Below are positions 59,156-64,000 of a DNA stretch of 64,000 nt, in pieces (position 1 is the stretch's first letter; each line of letters starts with the position of its first letter). The notes under the pieces were generated by a model. The model saw only the letters and a list, made by a program, of their open reading frames with translations, was not told the origin of the DNA and did not search any database. Source of the stretch: JBDREC01 sp043820105 [NCBI: Pseudomonadota bacterium] (lineage in GTDB: Bacteria; Bdellovibrionota_F; JAHFAK01); contig JBDREC010000103.1 of assembly GCA_043820105.1 (NCBI GenBank), forward strand, positions 1 to 64,000, given 5' to 3'. A program made the position numbers and the translations under genes.

Positions 59156-59961
59156 TTAGATTCTGCCTAAAAAGTGGGCAAAATAAATTGTAAAAAACTT
59201 CAGGATTTTAAATGTCTTTATTTAAAAAACAATTTCATTATAAGTTAGATTATATTTTCCGCAATAATATTTATAGCAAAAAAGGCTGGAATATTACCTG
59301 TTTCAGCCCTCAATATCCACAAGCTAAACCAAGACGCTTTATATTAAAAGAAATCGCAGTAAAATAAAGCTGCAATCGAAAATTTAATTTCCCACGATAT
59401 CTACATCTGCAAAAACCGTATCCTCTTTTCAATGCTGATATCGTTCCCTCAATCGCATTTCTATTTTTCATCTCTTCTTTATACTCATCTGTCTTCATCA
59501 ACTTTCTTGCTTCATCATGATCGACTACTCTCTGTCGCCAGACTGATAACAATTGATAACTAAAACCTGCATATTCCAGGTCAAGCTCTAATGCAATTTT
59601 CCAGTCTAATCTAAATATCAGATTTTGAATCGTTTGCCTGTCAGGAAGCTTTTCCAGAAACTGTAATATTGTTACACACATTAATAACCTCGGTGACACT
59701 GGTGGTCTTCCACCTTCTTTATACATCTGTTCGAAATCAGTATCTAATATTTTGGGAAATATAAATTCATGACATACCTTCACATGATCTCTGATTTCTG
59801 GAAACACATTTAACATGATACCCGCCTTGAATAATGATTGTTGATTGTACTTTGATAAGTCCTTTGGCATCTATATTATATAAGCATTATCTGCACTTTG
59901 TAAAGATCTTGAGCTTAATTATTTGCTTAATATTTTAGCCCACTTTTTAGGCAGAATCTAA
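59156..59961. mobile_element. Internally deleted IS1182-like element with intact ends
   Basis: Terminal inverted repeats at 59156-59179 and 59938-59961 are identical over 24 bases (TTAGATTCTGCCTAAAAAGT and GGGC). The element is only 806 bp and encodes a shortened transposase. Since the ends are intact it could be mobilised in trans by a full-length relative. The gap 58932-59155 before it holds no gene that I can see. Confidence 0.85.
59310..59870 (-). pseudogene. Truncated IS1182-type transposase (in-frame internal deletion)
   Basis: The 186-residue ORF joins the N-terminal DUF772 part (GRPPVSPRLLMCVTILQFLE, WKIALELDLEYAGFSYQLLS) directly to the C-terminal end (NRNAIEGTISALKRGYGFCR, CRYRGKLNFRLQLYFTAISF). 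A full IS1182-type transposase has about 450-500 residues. The missing centre includes the first two Asp residues of the DDE triad, so it cannot be catalytic. The junction falls near TDEYKEEMKNRNAIEG. The frame is kept, so a shortened DNA-binding protein could still be made and might repress transposition. Confidence 0.8.
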
Positions 59962-60116
59962 TTAAATTTTAAACCTATATCTTTGTAAATTGTTATTAAA
60001 TTTTTAGTTTTGCTCTGACCCTAAAATTCCCAAAATTCCAACCATAAAATTCTGACCAAAATTTAAAAATTATTCTAAAATTATTGGCAATTGTAGAATG
60101 TCAAATCCTAATCATA

Positions 60117-60404
60117 TTAAACTTTAGCTGCGCCAATGACACAGCTCAAAAGATATTGAACGCCATTGTTAAGGTTACCTGAAATGCAATAACTCATTTC
60201 GTCTGTTTCATTACCGCTAGTGCAACTGGGAACGACCATCCAGTATGAAGGTCCGGAACCCACACCGCAATCAGCACCTGAGGCGCTTTCTCCTGATTGG
60301 CATGATTTGCCCCGCGTACTTGGCGTGGTAGCACCTGAGCCAGTCGAACAGTACAGTCTTTTTAAGTTGAGTAGAGTGTGTAATATTGGAGGAGAATACT
60401 TCAT
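60117..60404 (-). CDS. Small peptide with six CxxG motifs and a YxxPxL leader motif (candidate RiPP precursor)
   Basis: This 95-residue ORF starts at ATG 60404, right behind AAAGGTGGTAATT. It is clearly richer in GC than its surroundings. The N-terminus MKYSPPILHTLLNLKRLYC contains Y-x-x-P-x-L, a leader motif read by RiPP recognition elements in lasso and other peptide systems. The rest has six Cys residues, each in CxxG: CSTG, CQSG, CGVG, CTSG, CISG and CVIG, with SGA, SGP or similar after several of them. A repeated CxxG unit with an intact frame suggests a core of modifiable Cys units. No maturase is adjacent; the nearest radical SAM genes are kamA (1.2 kb) and the pair 7-9 kb away. It could also be an orphan exported Cys-rich protein. 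Confidence 0.6.
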   Translation of the reverse strand: MKYSPPILHTLLNLKRLYCSTGSGATTPSTRGKSCQSGESASGADCGVGSGPSYWMVVPSCTSGNETDEMSYCISGNLNNGVQYLLSCVIGAAKV

Positions 60405-60705
60405 AATTACCACCTTTATAACTGAATAACGCTGAGAAGATACGCAACAGTTAGTAGCTTTTCATACTTACTTCTATTAATCTTTAACCTGATAGGTTAC
60501 CTATTTTAGTTATCACCTCGTGTGTGGGTTCTAATGCATGTGACCGAACAAACACTTAGGAAATAGAATTAAACTATGCAAAACCAAAAATATTGTCAAT
60601 GTGGAATATTGTCAATTATATTTTCTTCACTAACTGAGCAGGTAGTAGTTATGGGACTGACATGCGTATTAATAATCAAGATTATGCATTAGAAAAAAAT
60701 TCAAA

Positions 60706-60731
60706 GGGGTCAGGCCTTGACAATAGACAAC
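60706..60731 (+). repeat. REP-like copy of the RAYT element end
   Basis: GGGGTCAGGCCTTGACAATA repeats the end sequence of the transposase element that starts at 60804, in the same orientation, 98 bp away. The rest of 60405-60803 contains no gene that I can support. Confidence 0.7.
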
Positions 60732-60803
60732 AAATCAATAATTTTACTGAAAAATATAGCTAACTTTTGAAAATACATGAAATTATCAATATTAGAAATA
60801 GGG

Positions 60804-61990
60804 GGGGGGCAGGCCTTGACATTCGGCAGCAGGTTCCCTTTTATACAAAGTGTTTTTTTCCTTTAATTCTTTTTCTTTCTCCATTTTTAAGACAAATCTA
60901 TAAAGACTTTGAGCTACTGAAGCATTATTAATTGAACTCTGTTTGAATATTAAGCTCCATATATTTAGGAACTAATCAATTTAGGGGTAATTTATGCCTA
61001 GACCTAAAAGAATTGAATATGAAGGTGCTTGGTATCACGTCATGAATAGAGGTGCTAGCAAGAAAAACATTTTTCATTCACATGATGACAGGAACTTTTT
61101 TTTAAAAATGCTAGCGCATGTCAGTGATCAATGGAATTTTCAGACACATGCCTATTGTTTAATGACAAATCATTATCATTTGCTTGTGCATACACCAAAT
61201 CTTGGCTTGTCAGAAAGTATGCGACATCTTTCTTCAATTTATACAATGAGATATAATAAGAAATATAAAAGGGATGGAGCATTGTTTAGAGGTAGATTCA
61301 AATCAATATTGTTAGATAGGGATGATTGTGCATCAGCAATATTAAGATACATTCACCAAAATCCCGTAAAGGCAGGTTTATGTAAAAATGTAGAATCATA
61401 CAAGTGGTCTAGTCACAGAGCATATTTAAATGAAAAAAATAAACCGTCATTTCTATATACAGATGAGATATTGAAAGATTTTGCAAAGATTAGTTCTAAG
61501 GCAAGGCGAAAATTGCATGAGTTTGTGACTGGAAGAGAATCTAAAGATTTTATTAACTCTATAGAAGGGCCAAGACCTGTATCTGTAATGGGATCAGAGG
61601 GTTTTAGAGATTGGATAAAAGATAATTATTTATATAAAGTAAACAAAGATAAGTTAATTTCAACAGCAAGAAGTAATAAGCGCCCTGAAATTATACCAAA
61701 GCAAATGTTATCATATGTTAGCTCTGAATTCAGTGTCAGTAAAAAAAGCATTATGGAAAATAAGTCTGGATCCATTGCAAATATACCAAGACTGACATAT
61801 TTATATTTATTGCATAAAATTGCAGGTTTTACACATAATGAAATCGCTGAGATAAGCAAATCAGGAAACAAAGCTTCAGTAGCTCAAAACATTTATCGTT
61901 TTTCAAGGAGATTGGAAGAGGATGAATGTTTGGGCGAAAGGATTAAAGGTATGAAGGGGAATTTGTTGTCGAATGTCAAGGCCTGACCCC
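60804..61990. mobile_element. RAYT (REP-associated tyrosine transposase) element
   Basis: The left end (60804-60826) and the right end (61968-61990) are inverted copies that match at about 21 of 23 bases (GGGG, CAGGCCTTGACATTCG shared). The single transposase gene ends inside the right repeat, so the stop codon TGA is part of GGCCTGACCCC. A third copy lies at 60706-60731. Confidence 0.75.
60994..61986 (+). CDS. REP-associated tyrosine transposase (Y1, IS200-like fold)
   Basis: The 330-residue protein begins MPRPKRIEYEGAWYHVMNRG, the signature of the family. The HUH metal motif is in MTNHYHLLVHTP. The segments MRYNKKYKRDGALFRGRFKS and AILRYIHQNPVKAGLC carry further conserved residues, and the catalytic Tyr is probably one of those in this region. 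A C-terminal DnaA-like or helix-turn-helix domain follows (about 225-315; HNEIAEISKSGNKASVAQ). Full length. It is bounded by REP-like inverted ends. Confidence 0.92.
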   Translation: MPRPKRIEYEGAWYHVMNRGASKKNIFHSHDDRNFFLKMLAHVSDQWNFQTHAYCLMTNHYHLLVHTPNLGLSESMRHLSSIYTMRYNKKYKRDGALFRGRFKSILLDRDDCASAILRYIHQNPVKAGLCKNVESYKWSSHRAYLNEKNKPSFLYTDEILKDFAKISSKARRKLHEFVTGRESKDFINSIEGPRPVSVMGSEGFRDWIKDNYLYKVNKDKLISTARSNKRPEIIPKQMLSYVSSEFSVSKKSIMENKSGSIANIPRLTYLYLLHKIAGFTHNEIAEISKSGNKASVAQNIYRFSRRLEEDECLGERIKGMKGNLLSNVKA

Positions 61991-61995
61991 TCGTC

Positions 61996-62337
61996 TTAGT
62001 TCTTTCTCCATTTTTGATACTTTTCTTTCATGATTTTGCTTAAACCTGCTTTTTTTTCATTTACCCAGCTTGCTTCACCAATAAAATATTTGCATTCTTC
62101 ATGCAATCGTTCCTTGACCGCCTCCCAGGCATCCATGAATGATTCAATCAGCTCCTGGTATTTTTTCTGTCTTTCTTTTGGAGTGCAGCCCAGACCCTCA
62201 TAAATCGGAGATGGGGTAATTAAAGGATCTTCTTTCCCTTCAGCATAATAAGCATAGGATGAAAACTTGTTCCAAAACTGGTTCCAGGGCCCAGTCATAG
62301 TTATGGAATCTAAGAGTAACATGAAAATAGCAATCAT
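61996..62337 (-). pseudogene. C-terminal fragment of a second RAYT-type transposase
   Basis: The 113-codon frame contains WNQFWNKFSSYAYYAEGKED, then PLITPSPIYEGLGCTPKERQ and KKYQELIESFMDAWEAV. This matches the C-terminal end of Y1/IS200-like transposases (pattern DPLLTPSPxYLALGxTPEERxxAYRxLF). The N-terminal catalytic part is gone. The fragment starts right next to the intact RAYT element. I infer an older copy damaged by a later insertion. 62338-62439 has no gene. Confidence 0.75.
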
Positions 62338-62439
62338 CCTGCAAAACAGCAGATCTTGGAACAGAAGGTATAAATTGGCTTTATAAAAGTTAAGATGAAA
62401 TTTTTATATACAAAAATTATGCAAAAAAAGTAGGGTTGA

Positions 62440-62562
62440 ATGAAATTAAGTGCTTGGAATGAAAATATAGATCAAATATCGAAAAACTTTCCAAAATCAA
62501 AGCTTGGATTTCGGAATCTGAAAAGATTTGCACCTCCGTATTTATGGTTTTTTGTAATTTAA
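62440..62562 (+). CDS. Possible 40-residue ORF, unknown
   Basis: A short plus-strand frame from ATG 62440 (TAGGGTTGA upstream) reads MKLSAWNENIDQISKNFPKS, then KLGFRNLKRFAPPYLWFFVI. Composition is protein-like, but the ribosome-binding site is weak and there is no homology that I can name. It may be a fragment. The gap from 62338 to 62672 otherwise shows nothing. Confidence 0.25.
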   Translation: MKLSAWNENIDQISKNFPKSKLGFRNLKRFAPPYLWFFVI

Positions 62563-62672
62563 GAACATAAAATTAGGAAAAATAAGGCCTCCAGTCAATA
62601 TATTAAGAGATCTTGTGATTTGGGAGTGGTATGTAAAGGACGTTTAAAAATATACTTTATTTATGACTTATT

Positions 62673-63926
62673 TTAATTATTTCCAATTCCATATAGTAGA
62701 AAAGATTGGAAATGATATGCATCTATTTTTTCTTTATTATTATTAAAAAAACGTAATCCTATATCTGCAATAGGTCCTGTTTTATCATTATTAAATTCAT
62801 AAATGACCTCACCTAAGTTTGTATCAAATTCTTTTACTTCCAGTTCTATTGGCACTTCTTCATCATCGTACGGGTACAATACAACTTGAACATATTTCAC
62901 ATCTGGAATTCCAACTAAAGCTTGATATTCTGACATAAATTTTCTTGCTTTGCTATTGTCCTCTGATGCTAGGTACTCTTTGCTCAGTAATGCAGATATT
63001 ATTAACTGATAATTATCATCATTTTTGGTACCAGTAATTATTGGTTCATAAAAGAAAACATCATCCTTACTGATTGCATTTAAATTATTTGTACGAGAAT
63101 GATATGCCTTTATTGGTACAGGTGGATCTTGGTAAAGCTCATATGAAGCAATACCTTTACTTAAAGTCATATCAGGAGAATCTATAAAAAAATATGGGTC
63201 AAAATATCTTTTGAAAGTATATACTGGCAAATTATTATAATCAAATATAAGAGTTTCTTCAAAAAGTTTATCTATTGGAAAATAGTACTCAATGAGAAAA
63301 ATATTATCATAATCTTTCTTAAAATATTTATAAAAAATGGGGTGTTCAAATTGAATTATTTCTCCAATTTTAAATAAGAATCCCTTTGTAATTTCTATTC
63401 TTGCAGAACCCCCTGTTTTAGGTATTTCATTATTTTCAAAAATCTCATCATATCTTACTTTGATTTTCCCATTTTCAATTGTAAAGTTCCCTGTAACTTC
63501 ATATCTATATTCAAAGAAATAGTAATGTCTTACATATACATTAACCTCTGATTCCATTTTTTCGAAATCAAATTTTATATAAACTTGCATATCATATTCT
63601 GGACGATCTTTATATTGATCGTGAAAATCATAAATGGTCTCACCTTTATGCTTAATGTTTGCTAATTGATAGAGAACACTATTGCGCTTATAAAGTTTCT
63701 TTAGATCTTCAATCTTTTCAATATCAGTTTTTACTATTGGCTTTGGAGGATCAGGAATCGGTGGTTTTGGTAGATCTAGAACTGGAGGAGTCGGAGGGAT
63801 AGGTGCTGGTTCGTGAAGAATAACAGTAGGTTTAGGTTTAGATGTGGGCTTAGAAGTGTTTCCGTTACATCCGATTAATAAAGAAATTGTAATAAATATA
63901 GGGATAAAAAGTTTGATGACTTTCAA
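62673..63926 (-). CDS. Lipoprotein with a Pro-rich linker, unknown function
   Basis: The 417-residue lipoprotein has the lipobox LLIGC and a Pro-rich linker (about 27-65; APIPPTPPVLDLPKPPIPDP). The globular part (about 70-417) is beta-rich with many aromatic residues: YDMQVYIKFDFEKMESEVNV, YVRHYYFFEYRYEVTGNFTI and DSPDMTLSKGIASYELYQDP. I recognise no family. It is transcribed away from the right edge of the window. Sequence right of 63926 shows no further gene. Confidence 0.72.
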   Translation of the reverse strand: MKVIKLFIPIFITISLLIGCNGNTSKPTSKPKPTVILHEPAPIPPTPPVLDLPKPPIPDPPKPIVKTDIEKIEDLKKLYKRNSVLYQLANIKHKGETIYDFHDQYKDRPEYDMQVYIKFDFEKMESEVNVYVRHYYFFEYRYEVTGNFTIENGKIKVRYDEIFENNEIPKTGGSARIEITKGFLFKIGEIIQFEHPIFYKYFKKDYDNIFLIEYYFPIDKLFEETLIFDYNNLPVYTFKRYFDPYFFIDSPDMTLSKGIASYELYQDPPVPIKAYHSRTNNLNAISKDDVFFYEPIITGTKNDDNYQLIISALLSKEYLASEDNSKARKFMSEYQALVGIPDVKYVQVVLYPYDDEEVPIELEVKEFDTNLGEVIYEFNNDKTGPIADIGLRFFNNNKEKIDAYHFQSFLLYGIGNN

Positions 63927-64000
63927 TAGAGATCTCCCAATATATTGAAAGGCGATTTATGTAACGCTAAGCAGTAAAGGTCAAGGGAATAATCTCACCC

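Noticed and set aside
60220-60429. Plus-strand 69-codon ORF
   Set aside because: It lies opposite the CxxG-repeat peptide gene, which has the better ribosome-binding site and the regular Cys pattern.
1-64000. tRNA or rRNA genes
   Set aside because: I looked for cloverleaf-like segments and conserved TTC/GG box sequences in the gaps and saw none that I could support.

Overview
The window comes from an AT-rich (roughly 30% GC by eye), Gram-negative, probably anaerobic or facultative bacterium. Tol-Pal and many lipoproteins show an outer membrane. A tetraheme cytochrome c next to an Rnf operon, thrombospondin type 3 repeats, a MYXO-CTERM-like sorting tail and a soluble Ser/Thr kinase point to a deltaproteobacterial-type lineage (Desulfobacterota, Myxococcota or Bdellovibrionota in the wide sense). 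The sequence alone does not settle the species.

Layout. 1-3.1 kb is a decayed flank: a frameshifted exported-protein gene, a long inverted repeat, mini-ORFs, a DUF4143 ATPase and the 3' end of a lost lysA-like gene. 3.2-13.9 kb is one minus-strand respiratory operon: tetraheme cytochrome, RnfC-D-G-E-A-B, then NuoG-, NuoE- and NuoF-like subunits. 14-20 kb carries a metallo-beta-lactamase-fold protein, hemerythrin, site-2 protease, scpA-scpB-rluB, trpS and a nucleotidyltransferase pair. 21-25 kb holds exported proteins (thrombospondin-repeat lipoprotein, matrixin-like protease). 25-34 kb is core: gltX, LysM/M23 lipoprotein, pcm, surE, transaldolase, tolR, TonB/TolA-like, tolB, pal. 35-46 kb is signalling: kinase, RseC-like protein, and a binding protein/hybrid histidine kinase/sigma-54 regulator set plus a second histidine kinase. 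46-64 kb is accessory: a LamG lipoprotein, three mobile elements, two radical SAM genes with small peptide genes, a KamA/ATP-grasp/ATP-grasp/GNAT operon and an isolated peptide gene with six CxxG motifs.

How they may work together. In the Rnf operon the usual NADH/FMN site of RnfC is eroded, while a NuoF-like protein with an intact FMN/NADH site is co-encoded. RnfB is fused to a GltD-like flavoprotein. This suggests an Rnf complex whose pyridine-nucleotide input has moved from RnfC to an appended NuoEFG-like module. The 50.9-60.4 kb stretch is the best candidate for an undescribed peptide or beta-lysine-related biosynthetic system. It has two radical SAM enzymes (one with a PDZ-like domain), a 67-codon gene between them, a 41-codon Lys-rich gene behind a near-consensus promoter, a lysine 2,3-aminomutase with its PLP and substrate residues, two D-Ala-D-Ala-ligase-like ATP-grasp enzymes, a GNAT, an adenosine-deaminase-fold enzyme and the CxxG-repeat peptide.
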